A stretch of DNA of 64,000 bases from Sulfurospirillum sp. (GTDB lineage Bacteria > Campylobacterota > Campylobacteria > Campylobacterales > Sulfurospirillaceae). Shown here in pieces: positions 28,723 to 38,676 of the stretch (its first letter is position 1; each line of letters opens with the position of its first letter). Under the pieces are notes generated by a model. The model did not search any database. It had not been told where the DNA came from and was given only the letters and a program-made list of their open reading frames with translations. The DNA is taken from NCBI GenBank assembly GCA_014859685.1, contig JACUTU010000003.1:181410-245409 (forward strand), read 5' to 3'. Made by a program: the position numbers and the translations under genes.

Positions 28723-31029
28723 ATGGAAGATATTCAAGAAATTTTAGAAGATTTTTTGATCGAAGCGTTCGAACTCATTGAACAAATTGATCAAGATTTG
28801 GTTGAACTAGAGTCAAGACCAGATGATTTAGAGCTACTTAATTCTATTTTTAGAGTTGCTCATACAGTTAAAGGTTCATCGTCATTTCTTAATTTTGATG
28901 TACTTACAAACTTGACGCATCATATGGAAGATGTTTTAAACAAAGCAAGACGCGGTGATTTGAAATTAAATCCTGAAATTATGGATGTTGTATTGGAATC
29001 TATCGATATGATGAAAGAGCTTTTGCACTGCATTAGAGACCATGGTAATGATACAGCAATTGGCATAGATATCACAGATATTTCGCAAAGACTAGAAGCA
29101 GTTTCAAAAGGTGAAGAGATTCCCGAGGTAGCCATAGAAGCACCAAAAGAGGAGATCGCAATCCCAGATGAGCCGCAAGTAGAGCAAGAAGATTATTCTC
29201 AAATGAGTGATGATGAAGTTGAAGCAGAGATAGAGCGACTTTTACAGCAAAAACAAGCTGAAAAACAAGCGAAAAAAATCGCAAATCCTGCAAGTAAAAA
29301 ACCAACTCCGATTCCTGAGCCAAAAGCTGAAGCACAACCAGCAAGGCCATCAAAAAAACAAGAAGCTCCAACGCCTGCTGCAAAACAAGAATCAAATGCA
29401 AGTGCCATCGAGCAAACTATTCGGGTAGAAGTAAAGCGGTTGGATCATTTGATGAATCTTATCGGCGAACTTGTGCTTGGCAAAAATAGGCTTTTAAAAA
29501 TCTATGATGATGTGGAAGAGCGCTATGAGGGTGAGAAATTTTTAGAAGAACTCAATCAAGTAGTTTCAGCCGTTTCGCTTGTTACTACTGATTTACAGAT
29601 TGCTGTTATGAAAACAAGAATGCTTCCGATTGCAAAAGTATTCAATAAATTTCCGCGAATGGTGCGGGATCTTTCTCGCGAACTTGGCAAAAATATTGAA
29701 CTTGAAATTTCAGGCGAAGATACTGAACTTGATAAATCAATCGTTGAAGAGATAGGCGATCCACTTGTGCATATTATCCGCAACTCTTGTGATCATGGCG
29801 TTGAAGATATAGCAACAAGAGAACGAATGGGCAAAAATAAAAATGGTCTCATTGAACTCAAAGCGTACAACGAGGGCAATCATATTGTTATCGAAATAAC
29901 CGATGATGGTAAGGGGTTAGATGCGGATCTTTTGCGTTCAAAAGCTATCGAAAAAGGAATGATTACAGAGCGAGAAGCAGATGTAATGAGTGATAAAGAA
30001 GCTTTTAATCTTATCTTTAAACCAGCTTTCTCAATGGCTGCAAAAGTTACCAATGTTTCGGGTCGTGGTGTTGGTATGGATGTTGTGAAAACAAATATCG
30101 AAAAACTCAACGGTATCATTGACATTGACAGTGAAGTAGGTCGCGGCACGGTTATTAAGATGAAAATTCCACTCACACTTGCCATTATTCAAGCACTTTT
30201 GGTTGGCGCACAAGAAGAATTTTATGCTATTCCATTGGCGTCAGTTTTAGAAACGGTGCGTATTCCACTTGATGAGATCTATACTATAGAGGGTAAAAAT
30301 GTCCTTAGACTCAGAGATGAGGTTTTATCTCTTGTGCGATTGTCAGATATTTTTGGCGTCAAACAAGTATATGATGTTGGTGAACATGCCTATGTTGTAG
30401 TTATCGGACTTGCAGAATCAAAACTCGGCGTTATCGTTGATACACTTGTTGGACAAGAGGAAATCGTTATCAAATCAATGGGAGATTATCTCCAAGGTAT
30501 CGATGGCGTTGCTGGAGCTACAATCCGTGGCGATGGACGCGTTACGCTTATCGTAGATGTGGCAGCCCTCATGGAGCTTGCTCGAAATATCAGTGTCGAT
30601 ATAAAAGCTTCAAGCGAAGTCGTCGCTAAAACAAAAACAAAACCAAGCGATTACACCGTGCTTATTGTTGATGATAGCAAGATGGATAGAAATATCATGA
30701 GAAAATCTATGGGACCAATTGGTGTGAGTATGGAAGAAGCATCAAATGGTCAAGAAGCGCTCAATATGATAAAATCTGGCGAATATAACTTTGATGCCAT
30801 TCTTATCGACATAGAGATGCCACGAATGGATGGATACACGCTCGCAAGTGAGATACGAAAATATTCAAAGTACAAAAATCTTCCACTTATAGCAGTAACT
30901 TCTCGAACATCAAAAGCAGATAGACTCAGGGGTGTAGAATCAGGCATGAGTGAGTATATAACAAAACCTTACTCTCCAGAGTACCTTGAAACAGTGGTGC
31001 GAAAAAATATAAAATTGATTACGGAGTGA
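28723..31029 (+). CDS. cheA: Chemotaxis histidine kinase CheA with C-terminal receiver (CheAY)
   Basis: A 768-residue hybrid kinase. The P1 domain has phospho-histidine H47 in RVAHTVKGSSSFL; residues about 110-225 are a low-complexity acidic, then Pro/Ala/Lys linker where a P2 domain would be; the P3 dimer region (LDHLMNLIGELVLGKNR), P4 ATPase (IRNSCDHGVED, DDGKGLD, GRGVGMDVV) and P5 CheW-like domain follow; a receiver with D696 in LIDIEMPRMDG ends the chain. The CheAY fusion is characteristic of Campylobacterota. Two bases separate its stop from the cheW GTG. Confidence 0.96.
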   Translation: MEDIQEILEDFLIEAFELIEQIDQDLVELESRPDDLELLNSIFRVAHTVKGSSSFLNFDVLTNLTHHMEDVLNKARRGDLKLNPEIMDVVLESIDMMKELLHCIRDHGNDTAIGIDITDISQRLEAVSKGEEIPEVAIEAPKEEIAIPDEPQVEQEDYSQMSDDEVEAEIERLLQQKQAEKQAKKIANPASKKPTPIPEPKAEAQPARPSKKQEAPTPAAKQESNASAIEQTIRVEVKRLDHLMNLIGELVLGKNRLLKIYDDVEERYEGEKFLEELNQVVSAVSLVTTDLQIAVMKTRMLPIAKVFNKFPRMVRDLSRELGKNIELEISGEDTELDKSIVEEIGDPLVHIIRNSCDHGVEDIATRERMGKNKNGLIELKAYNEGNHIVIEITDDGKGLDADLLRSKAIEKGMITEREADVMSDKEAFNLIFKPAFSMAAKVTNVSGRGVGMDVVKTNIEKLNGIIDIDSEVGRGTVIKMKIPLTLAIIQALLVGAQEEFYAIPLASVLETVRIPLDEIYTIEGKNVLRLRDEVLSLVRLSDIFGVKQVYDVGEHAYVVVIGLAESKLGVIVDTLVGQEEIVIKSMGDYLQGIDGVAGATIRGDGRVTLIVDVAALMELARNISVDIKASSEVVAKTKTKPSDYTVLIVDDSKMDRNIMRKSMGPIGVSMEEASNGQEALNMIKSGEYNFDAILIDIEMPRMDGYTLASEIRKYSKYKNLPLIAVTSRTSKADRLRGVESGMSEYITKPYSPEYLETVVRKNIKLITE

Positions 31030-31033
31030 TGTG

Positions 31034-31528
31034 ATGAGCAATAAATTAGATCAAATCATCCAAAAACAGCAAAAACAGATCACAGAACCAAAGAAAATGG
31101 AAGACGATATCGTCCAATTGGTTGGTTTTATCATAGGTAATGAAGAATATGCTATACCAATTCTCAATATTCAAGAGATTATCAAGCCGATTGAATTTAC
31201 AAGGGTTCCAAGTGTTCCTGCTTATGTTTTGGGAGTTTTTAACCTCAGAGGCAATGTTATACCATTGATTGATTTGCGAACAAAATTCAATCTCCAGCAG
31301 ACAAATAACACTCCAGATACACGCTATATAGTTATGAAAGGCAGAAACAATACCGCTGGTTTTGTGATAGATAGACTCACAGAAGCCATCAGAATTAGCC
31401 AAACAAGAATCGATCCGCCACCAGAAACTATCCATCAAGACAAGGGTATGATCTATGGCATTGGAAAACGAGAAGATAGTATGCTTACCATCCTTAAAGT
31501 AGAATCCCTGCTAAAAAGAGATTTCTAA
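31034..31528 (+). CDS. cheW: Chemotaxis coupling protein CheW
   Basis: A 164-residue adaptor between receptors and CheA, with the LGVFNLRGNVIPLIDLR signature of the CheW fold. A GTG at 31031 is in frame, but GGAG at 31023-31026 is better spaced for the ATG at 31034. It is the last gene of the cheV-cheA-cheW unit and is followed by a clear terminator hairpin. Confidence 0.95.
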   Translation: MSNKLDQIIQKQQKQITEPKKMEDDIVQLVGFIIGNEEYAIPILNIQEIIKPIEFTRVPSVPAYVLGVFNLRGNVIPLIDLRTKFNLQQTNNTPDTRYIVMKGRNNTAGFVIDRLTEAIRISQTRIDPPPETIHQDKGMIYGIGKREDSMLTILKVESLLKRDF

Positions 31529-31545
31529 TCCCCCCTTTGCCTGCA

Positions 31546-31581
31546 AAGATGCCTAAAATAAATGGGCATCTTCTGCTTTTT
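31546..31581 (+). terminator. Rho-independent terminator after cheW
   Basis: An 8-bp stem AAGATGCC / GGCATCTT (31546-31553 and 31565-31572) with an 11-base AT-rich loop, followed by CTGCTTTTT. It ends the chemotaxis operon 18 bases after the cheW stop. Confidence 0.75.
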
Positions 31582-31646
31582 AATTCTTCCTTAATCAACT
31601 TATTAAATTTTTTTCAGTAATATAAGTGAAAAATTTAGGAACAGAG

Positions 31647-32267
31647 ATGAAATTATGTGTTTTTGATTTTGATTCCACTTTAATGAATGGCGAAACAATA
31701 GATTTTTTAGCCAATGCTTGTGGCATAGGTGAGCAAGTTGCTGCCATAACAGAACTAGCTATGAATGGAAAGTTGGATTTTTTTGAAAGTCTGACAAGGC
31801 GAGTTTCATTGCTTGAGGGCTTACATGTAAATCAGGTCAATGAAATTTGTCACAATTTACCTTATATGGAAGGTGCAAAAGAAGCGATCAGCGAATTGCA
31901 CAAGAGAGATTATAAAGTAATCGTTTTTAGTGGAGGATTTCGTAGTGCCACAAGTCATGCAAAAGAAATTCTAGGTTTTGATGCAGACTTTGCAAATGTC
32001 TTACATGTAAGGGATGAGAAGCTCACGGGTCTTGTTGGTGGTGATATGATGTTTGATTTTTCAAAAGGCGATATGATGCAAAGAGTGCAAAAACTTTTGG
32101 GCGTTTGCGAAGAAAACACGATAGCCGTTGGTGATGGAGCAAATGATCGCTCTATGTTTGCTCATGCAAAACTCAAAGTTGCATTTTGTGCTAAAGAGAT
32201 TCTCAAAAAAGAAGCAAATGCGATTATCGAAACAAAAGATATGCGCAAACTAATAGAATTTTTATAA
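31647..32267 (+). CDS. serB: Phosphoserine phosphatase
   Basis: A 206-residue HAD phosphatase for the last step of serine synthesis. The nucleophile is in FDFDSTLMNGE (D7, D9), motif II in VIVFSGGF, and the metal-binding motif in VGDGANDRSMF. Substrate-cap segment LLEGLHVNQVNE follows the family. The frame is open from a GTG at 31626, but AGGAACAGAG places the ATG at 31647. Together with tal it follows the che genes, as in Campylobacter jejuni. Confidence 0.93.
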   Translation: MKLCVFDFDSTLMNGETIDFLANACGIGEQVAAITELAMNGKLDFFESLTRRVSLLEGLHVNQVNEICHNLPYMEGAKEAISELHKRDYKVIVFSGGFRSATSHAKEILGFDADFANVLHVRDEKLTGLVGGDMMFDFSKGDMMQRVQKLLGVCEENTIAVGDGANDRSMFAHAKLKVAFCAKEILKKEANAIIETKDMRKLIEFL

Positions 32268-32277
32268 AAGGAAAAAG

Positions 32278-33270
32278 ATGTTGTATGAAAAAATAAAATT
32301 TTCACTATGGTGTGATTTTGTCGAGAGAAAGTTTATAGGTGAGGAGTTTGTATCGCTCATAGAGCAAGGAGTCATCAACGGAGCAACAAGCAATCCTGCT
32401 ATATTTAAATCCTCTTTTTTAAACTCAAGTGCGTATTTACAAGATCGCCAAGCACTTAGTGGAAAAGATCCGAAAACAGTTTACGAAACACTCGCCATTG
32501 CCGATATCAAAGCAGCTGCTCAAAAACTACAAGCACTTTATGCAAACGATAAAGATGGTTTTATCAGTATAGAAGTTGATCCATTTTTGTGCGATGATGC
32601 AAAGGGTACGATCGAGGAAGCAAGAAGGTTGTATGAAAGTATTGGTGAGCCAAATGTCATGATCAAAGTACCTGCAACTGATGCTGGATACGAGGCGATG
32701 GAAGAGCTTATGAGTGAGGGTATGCACATCAATGCAACGCTTATTTTTTCACCAAAACAGGCTAAAAGTGTCGCTGAAGCATTTAAGCGAGCAACGATTC
32801 GATGTGCCGAAAATCATGAAGATATAAAAACACCACAGGGTGTGATTAGTGTTTTTGTGAGCAGGTTTGATACAAAACTTGATGCAAAACTTGCGAGCTT
32901 AGGTATGCGTGAATCAAGAGTTGGAATCATGAACGCTTTGCGCATTTATGATCTTATAGAGAGTTTTGGACTTAAAAATATCCGCACACTTTTTGCAAGC
33001 ACAGGCACAAAAAGAGATGATTTGCCAAAAGATTATTACATCAAAGAGTTACTTTTGCCACATGCCATCAACACAGCACCGCTTGAGACTATCAAATATT
33101 TTCTTACATGTAAGGATATAGCGATAAAAACACTTGATAAACAATATGAGCCATTTTTTACAGCATTGCAAGAAGCAGGCGTGGATATGCAAAATGTTTA
33201 TGATACTTTGATGCAAGAAGGTTTGCAGTCATTTAGGGACGCATTTAAACAAATCTTAGCAGAACTCTAA
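32278..33270 (+). CDS. tal: Transaldolase
   Basis: A 330-residue pentose-phosphate enzyme exchanging a dihydroxyacetone unit between sugars. NGATSNPAIFKSSF near 35, EVDPFLCDD near 98 and the Schiff-base lysine in VMIKVPATDAGYEAM near 137 identify it as the TalA/long transaldolase type. AAAAGG precedes the ATG, 10 bases after serB. Confidence 0.94.
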   Translation: MLYEKIKFSLWCDFVERKFIGEEFVSLIEQGVINGATSNPAIFKSSFLNSSAYLQDRQALSGKDPKTVYETLAIADIKAAAQKLQALYANDKDGFISIEVDPFLCDDAKGTIEEARRLYESIGEPNVMIKVPATDAGYEAMEELMSEGMHINATLIFSPKQAKSVAEAFKRATIRCAENHEDIKTPQGVISVFVSRFDTKLDAKLASLGMRESRVGIMNALRIYDLIESFGLKNIRTLFASTGTKRDDLPKDYYIKELLLPHAINTAPLETIKYFLTCKDIAIKTLDKQYEPFFTALQEAGVDMQNVYDTLMQEGLQSFRDAFKQILAEL

Positions 33271-33283
33271 AAAGGATTTTAAG

Positions 33284-34465
33284 ATGAATAACACTGTTAA
33301 TGTTGAAGAGCTTTCATTTGAACAGACAAAAAAGTTAAAATTTTATTTGAGCAAATTGGTCGAATACAATGGCAGTGATTTACATGTAAAAACAGGAGCA
33401 AATATACGAGGTCGTATCAATGGCGAAATCGTTTCAATGTCCAAAGAGATTTTTGCATATGATGATGGCATTATGCTTGCCAAAGAGCTTCTTCGTTCAC
33501 GATTTGGTGAGTTTGTAGAGAAAAAAAATATCGATTTTACATTTAAACTCAACGATAATTACAGATTTCGTGTCAATCTTTTTTTTCAAGTTGATGGCGT
33601 TTCGGGAGTTTTTCGTACGATTCCTATGGATATGCCTACAGTTGAATCCCTTCAATTGCCACCAATTGTTAATAAATTTTGCAATTTTCAACGGGGCTTG
33701 ATACTTGTAACAGGTCCAACGGGAAGCGGAAAAACGACTACACTCGCAGCACTCATCAATCAGATAAATCTCACGCAAAAAAAACACATCATTACTATAG
33801 AAGACCCTGTAGAATTTATCTATAAAGATGCGATGAGTATAGTCAATCAAAGAAATGTAGGTCAGGATGCTATCAGTTTTGCAGACTCTCTGCGAGCAAC
33901 GCTAAGAGAAGATCCAGATGTAATACTTGTAGGGGAGATGCGGGATCTTGAAACAATCGAAACAGCCATGCATGCGGCTGAAACAGGACACCTTGTGCTT
34001 TCAACTTTACATACTGTTGATGCGAAAGAAACAATTGGTCGTATCGTGGGAATGTTTCCAGGAAGCGAGCAAAATAGGATCAAAATGTCACTCGCTTCAG
34101 TTTTGCAAGGCATCATTTCTCAAAGGTTAGTGAGAACAAAAGATGGAGGCAGAATGGCTGCTGTTGAAATTCTTGTCAAAAATGCACGCATTGAAAATCT
34201 GATCCTAGAGGGACGCGACGGCGAGATACCAGATGCCTTATCGGAGGGAAAGGATGTTTATAAAACACAAACATTTGATCAAGCATTGTTAGCTTTATAT
34301 GTAGATGGAAAAATTTCAAAAGAGGAAGCACTTAACAATGCTACAAGTCGCAATGATCTTCTAATACTCTTAGACAATGCAGATTCCATAGTAGAAGTAA
34401 ATAAAAACAGAGATGTAAAAAATCCATTTACAAGTGATAAAGATATAATTGGCTTGAAAAAATAA
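33284..34465 (+). CDS. pilT: PilT-family twitching motility ATPase
   Basis: A 393-residue hexameric secretion-type ATPase. An N-terminal PAS-like region with GSDLHVKTG leads to Walker [10 protein letters not shown] (144-152), the Asp box ITIEDPVEF, Walker B DPDVILVGEMRD and the His box TAMHAAETGHLVLSTLHT. These are the features of PilT/PilU, which retract type IV pili. No other pilus gene is in the window; the gene sits between tal and lysA with 13 bases before it, so it may be a stand-alone retraction ATPase. A TTACATGTAA encodes the LHV of DLHVKT. Confidence 0.88.
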   Translation: MNNTVNVEELSFEQTKKLKFYLSKLVEYNGSDLHVKTGANIRGRINGEIVSMSKEIFAYDDGIMLAKELLRSRFGEFVEKKNIDFTFKLNDNYRFRVNLFFQVDGVSGVFRTIPMDMPTVESLQLPPIVNKFCNFQRGLILVTGPTGSGKTTTLAALINQINLTQKKHIITIEDPVEFIYKDAMSIVNQRNVGQDAISFADSLRATLREDPDVILVGEMRDLETIETAMHAAETGHLVLSTLHTVDAKETIGRIVGMFPGSEQNRIKMSLASVLQGIISQRLVRTKDGGRMAAVEILVKNARIENLILEGRDGEIPDALSEGKDVYKTQTFDQALLALYVDGKISKEEALNNATSRNDLLILLDNADSIVEVNKNRDVKNPFTSDKDIIGLKK

Positions 34466-34532
34466 GCACTTTAATCATTTTTTTTTGATATTTTAGATAA
34501 AATTGAATCATTTTCAATAAAGAAGGTACTGA

Positions 34533-35735
34533 ATGGATTTTACAACTTTAGCAAAAAAATATAAAACTCCTTTATATGTGTATGATTTTGATGCTATAAC
34601 TCAAAAATTTGAGACATTAAAAAATGCTTTTAAAGCAAGAAAATCGCTCATCTGTTATGCTGTAAAAGCAAATTCAAATCTCAGTGTTTTAAAGCATATG
34701 AGCCAACTTGGCGCTGGTTGTGATTGCGTGTCTATCGGTGAAGTTAAAAGAGCTTTGTACGCCGGCATTCCAAAGTACAAGATAATTTTTTCAGGTGTTG
34801 GCAAGCAAGATAGCGAAATCAAAGAGGCATTACAAAAAGATATTTTGATGCTTAATTTAGAAAGCGAAGAAGAGATGCAAAGGGTGGCATCAATAGCGCA
34901 AGAGTTAGGCGTGAAAGCTAGAATTAGTATACGAGTAAACCCAAATATTGATGCGAAAACACATCCTTATATCTCAACAGGATTGCATGAAAATAAGTTT
35001 GGTGTTGATTTGCAAAGTGCAAAAAAGATGTATTTGCAAGCAAAAAACTCACCCCTTTTGGATCCTGTAGGTATCCATTTTCACATAGGTTCACAAATCA
35101 CAGAACTCAAACCTTTTGCAGATGCAACAAAAGTGCTTGCAGATCTTGTACGCAATTTACAATCTCTGGATATCAATATCAAATTTTTTGATGTTGGTGG
35201 TGGTATCGGCATCCGTTATAAAGATGAAGATACAATTTCTACTTATGACTATGCACAAGCTATTTTTGATTCTCTAAGTGGCCTTGATGTGACGCTTACA
35301 TGTGAGCCTGGAAGATACCTTGTAGGCAACAGCGGTTATTTTCTAACAAGCATTTTGTATGAGAAAAACAATGGACACAAAAGATTTGTGATCGTTGATG
35401 GAGCGATGAATGATCTCATCCGTCCAAGTCTTTATGGTGCGTATCATGAAGTGCAGTTACTTGGTGAGCGAGATGGACAAACAAGTAAGGCAGACATCGT
35501 AGGACCTATTTGCGAAAGTGGTGATTTTTTTGCCAAAGATGTAGAATTATTGTCAACTAAACATGATGATATTTTGCTTATCAAAAGCGCTGGTGCGTAT
35601 GGATTTAGTATGAGTAGCAACTACAATACAAGAGGAAGAGCTGCGGAAGTTGCATACAGTGGCGGTAAAGATTGGCTTATCAGAGAGCGAGAAAGTTTTG
35701 AAGATATGATCGCAAAAGAGAGAGATTTGCTTTGA
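34533..35735 (+). CDS. lysA: Diaminopimelate decarboxylase
   Basis: The last step of lysine synthesis, a PLP enzyme of the alanine racemase fold. PLP lysine K45 is in CYAVKANSN; HFHIGSQ, FFDVGGGIGI, CEPGRYLVGNSG and PICESGDFFAKD complete the family set. Four hundred residues is normal. GAAGG precedes the ATG. It opens a run (lysA, HAD protein, pheA, hisC, fliF, fliG, fliH, dxs) whose order matches Campylobacter jejuni. Confidence 0.96.
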   Translation: MDFTTLAKKYKTPLYVYDFDAITQKFETLKNAFKARKSLICYAVKANSNLSVLKHMSQLGAGCDCVSIGEVKRALYAGIPKYKIIFSGVGKQDSEIKEALQKDILMLNLESEEEMQRVASIAQELGVKARISIRVNPNIDAKTHPYISTGLHENKFGVDLQSAKKMYLQAKNSPLLDPVGIHFHIGSQITELKPFADATKVLADLVRNLQSLDINIKFFDVGGGIGIRYKDEDTISTYDYAQAIFDSLSGLDVTLTCEPGRYLVGNSGYFLTSILYEKNNGHKRFVIVDGAMNDLIRPSLYGAYHEVQLLGERDGQTSKADIVGPICESGDFFAKDVELLSTKHDDILLIKSAGAYGFSMSSNYNTRGRAAEVAYSGGKDWLIRERESFEDMIAKERDLL

Positions 35736-36508
35736 GTTATTTTATAGATGTACAAGGTACTTTGATTGATGATAAAGATAAAAAACCGATAAAAGGCGCC
35801 ATCGAATTTATTCAAAAACTGAATGATAGAAAAATTCCCTATGTTGTAGTCACAAACAATACAAAAAAACCAAGCATTGTGTTTCATCAATTTTTATGCT
35901 CATTGGGATTTGCAATAGATTTTAAAAATTATATTGATCCTTTTATGGTCTTGCAAACATTGATTGTGGATAAAAATCTCTACTGTTTTGGCCCGCAAGA
36001 GTTTAAAAACTCCATTGCATCTTTAGGTTATGAAGTGACAACACATAATCCAAGTGCAATTTTGATAGCAAGTAGCAAAGATTTTGATAGTGAAGATTAT
36101 GCTCAAATGATCGAAAAACTTTTAGCAGGATCTAAACTGATTGGAATGCATGCAACAAGTATTTATGCAAAAGACGGCAAACGCTATCCCGGAGTTGGTG
36201 CCATACTTGCTATGCTGCATTTTGCTACTGGAAAACATTATGAAATTATCGGAAAACCGAGTGAATTTTTTTACACTCAAGCCTTGCAAAAACTCTGGCA
36301 AGTTGATGACAAGCTGTGTTTCAAAGATATAACCATGATTAGCGATGATGCATTAGGAGATCTGTGCGGTATCAAAGCTTTGGGTGCGAAAACCACGCTT
36401 GTGCTGAGTGGAAAATGTAAAAATGAAAAAGAAGTCTTACATGTAAGACCACAGATAGATAAAATATACACAAGTATAGCTGATTGCATTGAGGAAATAG
36501 ATGGATAA
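35732..36508 (+). CDS. HAD-IIA hydrolase-like protein with altered motif I
   Basis: A 258-residue protein of the NagD-like HAD-IIA subfamily: an N-terminal motif I FIDVQGTL, motif II VVTNNTKKPS, a central cap, motif III lysine in IIGKPSEFF and motif IV MISDDALGDL. The second aspartate of motif I (DxD) is glutamine here, although motif IV is intact. The nucleophile aspartate remains, so activity may be altered but not necessarily lost. The start is a TTG overlapping the lysA stop (TTGA). Its conserved position between lysA and pheA suggests a metabolic role; the substrate is unknown. Confidence 0.83.
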   Translation: MSYFIDVQGTLIDDKDKKPIKGAIEFIQKLNDRKIPYVVVTNNTKKPSIVFHQFLCSLGFAIDFKNYIDPFMVLQTLIVDKNLYCFGPQEFKNSIASLGYEVTTHNPSAILIASSKDFDSEDYAQMIEKLLAGSKLIGMHATSIYAKDGKRYPGVGAILAMLHFATGKHYEIIGKPSEFFYTQALQKLWQVDDKLCFKDITMISDDALGDLCGIKALGAKTTLVLSGKCKNEKEVLHVRPQIDKIYTSIADCIEEIDG

Positions 36509-37586
36509 ATTATTAGGGTTTCGCACCAAAATAGATGCGATTGATGATCGGATATTGGAGCTACTCAATAAACGCATGGAAGTAGTTGCGCAAGTTGGCA
36601 AGTTGAAACAAACAACCGCGAGTGCTATTTATAGGCCTGAGAGAGAAAAAGAGATTCTCGATAGGTTGAAAAAAAACAACAATGGCATGCTCAATGATGC
36701 AGCAATTGATGCCATTTATCTTGAAGTTTTTGCAGTAAGCCGTAATTTGGAAATGCCAGAAAAGATAGTCTATCTAGGACCAGAGGGAAGCTACACACAT
36801 CAAGTTGCAGAGAGTCGCTTTGGGGCGATGGGTAGTTACATAGCACTCAATAGCGTCGAAGCTGTTTTTCAAGTGCTACAAAACAGAGAAGCTAAATATG
36901 GTGTTGTGCCGATAGAAAATAATACAGAAGGTGCTGTTGGTATTACGCTTGATTGTTTGGGAAAATTTTCATCACTGATAGTTGCAGAAATTTATATGGA
37001 TATCCATCACTCATTTGCCACTACATGTGAGAAACTTAAAGATATTAAGCGTATCTATTCACATCCTCAAGGTTACAACCAATGCCGCAAATTTTTAGAG
37101 GAGCATATGCTGCTTGATGTAGAATTTGTGCCAACGAAATCAACAGCAGCATCGGCTAAAATGGCAGCAGATGATAAAGATAGTGCTTCTATCTGTTCAC
37201 ATATTGCTGCGAAGTTGTACAATCTCCCCATCCTTTTTGAGAAGATAGAGGATAATTTAGCAAACAAGACACGATTTTTAATATTGAGTGATTTTAAAAA
37301 TGCTGTTGGAGGCGAAAATAAAACTTCCATCCTTGCAAAAACAGAAGATAAACCGGGTGCCTTGGTAAAATTTTTACAAAGTTTTGAAGATGAAAATGTC
37401 AATATCACAAAAATAGAATCAAGACCCGTAAAAGATAAAGGATTTCAAGCTGTTTTTTATCTTGATTTTGAAGGACATATAGAAGATGCGAATGTACAAA
37501 AAGTACTTGAAAAAAATCGCGGCATCAACGAGATAAAATGGCTCGGTAGTTATATAAATTCAGGAGAAGAAAATGCAGTACAATGA
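36501..37586 (+). CDS. pheA: Bifunctional chorismate mutase / prephenate dehydratase
   Basis: A 361-residue enzyme converting chorismate to phenylpyruvate. Residues 1-88 form the AroQ chorismate mutase helices ([18 protein letters not shown]); residues about 92-270 the dehydratase with [15 protein letters not shown] and [11 protein letters not shown]; the C-terminus is an ACT domain with the ESRP phenylalanine-binding motif. It overlaps the HAD gene by eight bases and hisC by fourteen, so the run is tightly coupled. Confidence 0.95.
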   Translation: MDKLLGFRTKIDAIDDRILELLNKRMEVVAQVGKLKQTTASAIYRPEREKEILDRLKKNNNGMLNDAAIDAIYLEVFAVSRNLEMPEKIVYLGPEGSYTHQVAESRFGAMGSYIALNSVEAVFQVLQNREAKYGVVPIENNTEGAVGITLDCLGKFSSLIVAEIYMDIHHSFATTCEKLKDIKRIYSHPQGYNQCRKFLEEHMLLDVEFVPTKSTAASAKMAADDKDSASICSHIAAKLYNLPILFEKIEDNLANKTRFLILSDFKNAVGGENKTSILAKTEDKPGALVKFLQSFEDENVNITKIESRPVKDKGFQAVFYLDFEGHIEDANVQKVLEKNRGINEIKWLGSYINSGEENAVQ

Positions 37587-38676
37587 AGTTTTAGTGGGAT
37601 TAAAAACTTATGAAGCTGGCAAGCCGATAGAACTTGTAGTGAGAGAATTTGGTATAGAAGCAAAAGATATTATGAAGCTCGCAAGCAATGAAAATCCACG
37701 AGGTTCAAGTCCCTTGGTTATCGAAGCTATAAAGCAAGAGGCAGGCAAGGCGCATCTCTACCCAGATGATAGCTATTATGAACTCAAAGATGCGTTGGCA
37801 AAAAAATATGCATTACAGAGTGCAAATATCATCATAGGAGCAGGAAGTGATCAAATCATCTCATTTGCTCTGCATGCAAAGGCAAATAATAAAAGTGCTA
37901 TTTTGATGGCTAGAACAACTTTTGCCATGTATGAGATTTATGGAAAACAAACAGGTGCTACTATACTCAAGACCGAATCACACGAACATGATTTGAATGA
38001 ACTGTATGATCTCTATCAAAAAAATACAAACATAGCAGTTATTTTTTTATGCTTGCCAAACAACCCACTTGGTGAGTGTTTAGACACAAAAGATGTGTAT
38101 GATTTTCTTGATAAAATAGATAAAAATACTCTTGTGGTGATCGATGGAGCGTATCAAGAATATGCCGCATATAAAGATAAAAATAAAGCCATAGATGTGC
38201 AAAACTTGATTGAAAAATATGAAAATGTTATCTATCTAGGCACTTTTTCAAAAGCTTATGGGCTTGGTGGTATGCGTTGTGGATATGGTATAGCAAATGC
38301 TGGTATGATTCATGAGTTGCACAAATTACGATCCCCTTTCAACATCACAACTCTCTCATTAAAAGCCGCTATCATAGCACTGAGTGATCAAGAATTTGTA
38401 CAAAGTTCCATTGCTCTTAATTTTGAACAAATGAAACGATATGAAGCTTTTGCTAAACAAAATGGCTTTGATTTCATCCAAAGTTATACAAATTTTATCA
38501 CCCTTAGATACCCACAAACACAAAATGCAACACAAATTGCAACAATGCTTTTGAAAAAAGGTATAATAATTAGAGATCTTGCTTCCTATGGACTCAATGC
38601 TTTGCGTGTAACCATTGGAACAAGCGAACAAAATACCCGATTTTTTGAGACATATACAAACCATTCAAGGCAATAG
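37573..38676 (+). CDS. hisC: Histidinol-phosphate / aromatic aminotransferase
   Basis: A 367-residue class I/II PLP aminotransferase. NENPRGSSP near the N-terminus, [10 protein letters not shown] near 155, the DGAYQEYA strand and the PLP lysine in [13 protein letters not shown] near 225 are the HisC pattern. Placed after pheA, it may also transaminate phenylpyruvate, an inference from context and from known HisC breadth. fliF starts at the next base. Confidence 0.93.
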   Translation: MQYNEVLVGLKTYEAGKPIELVVREFGIEAKDIMKLASNENPRGSSPLVIEAIKQEAGKAHLYPDDSYYELKDALAKKYALQSANIIIGAGSDQIISFALHAKANNKSAILMARTTFAMYEIYGKQTGATILKTESHEHDLNELYDLYQKNTNIAVIFLCLPNNPLGECLDTKDVYDFLDKIDKNTLVVIDGAYQEYAAYKDKNKAIDVQNLIEKYENVIYLGTFSKAYGLGGMRCGYGIANAGMIHELHKLRSPFNITTLSLKAAIIALSDQEFVQSSIALNFEQMKRYEAFAKQNGFDFIQSYTNFITLRYPQTQNATQIATMLLKKGIIIRDLASYGLNALRVTIGTSEQNTRFFETYTNHSRQ

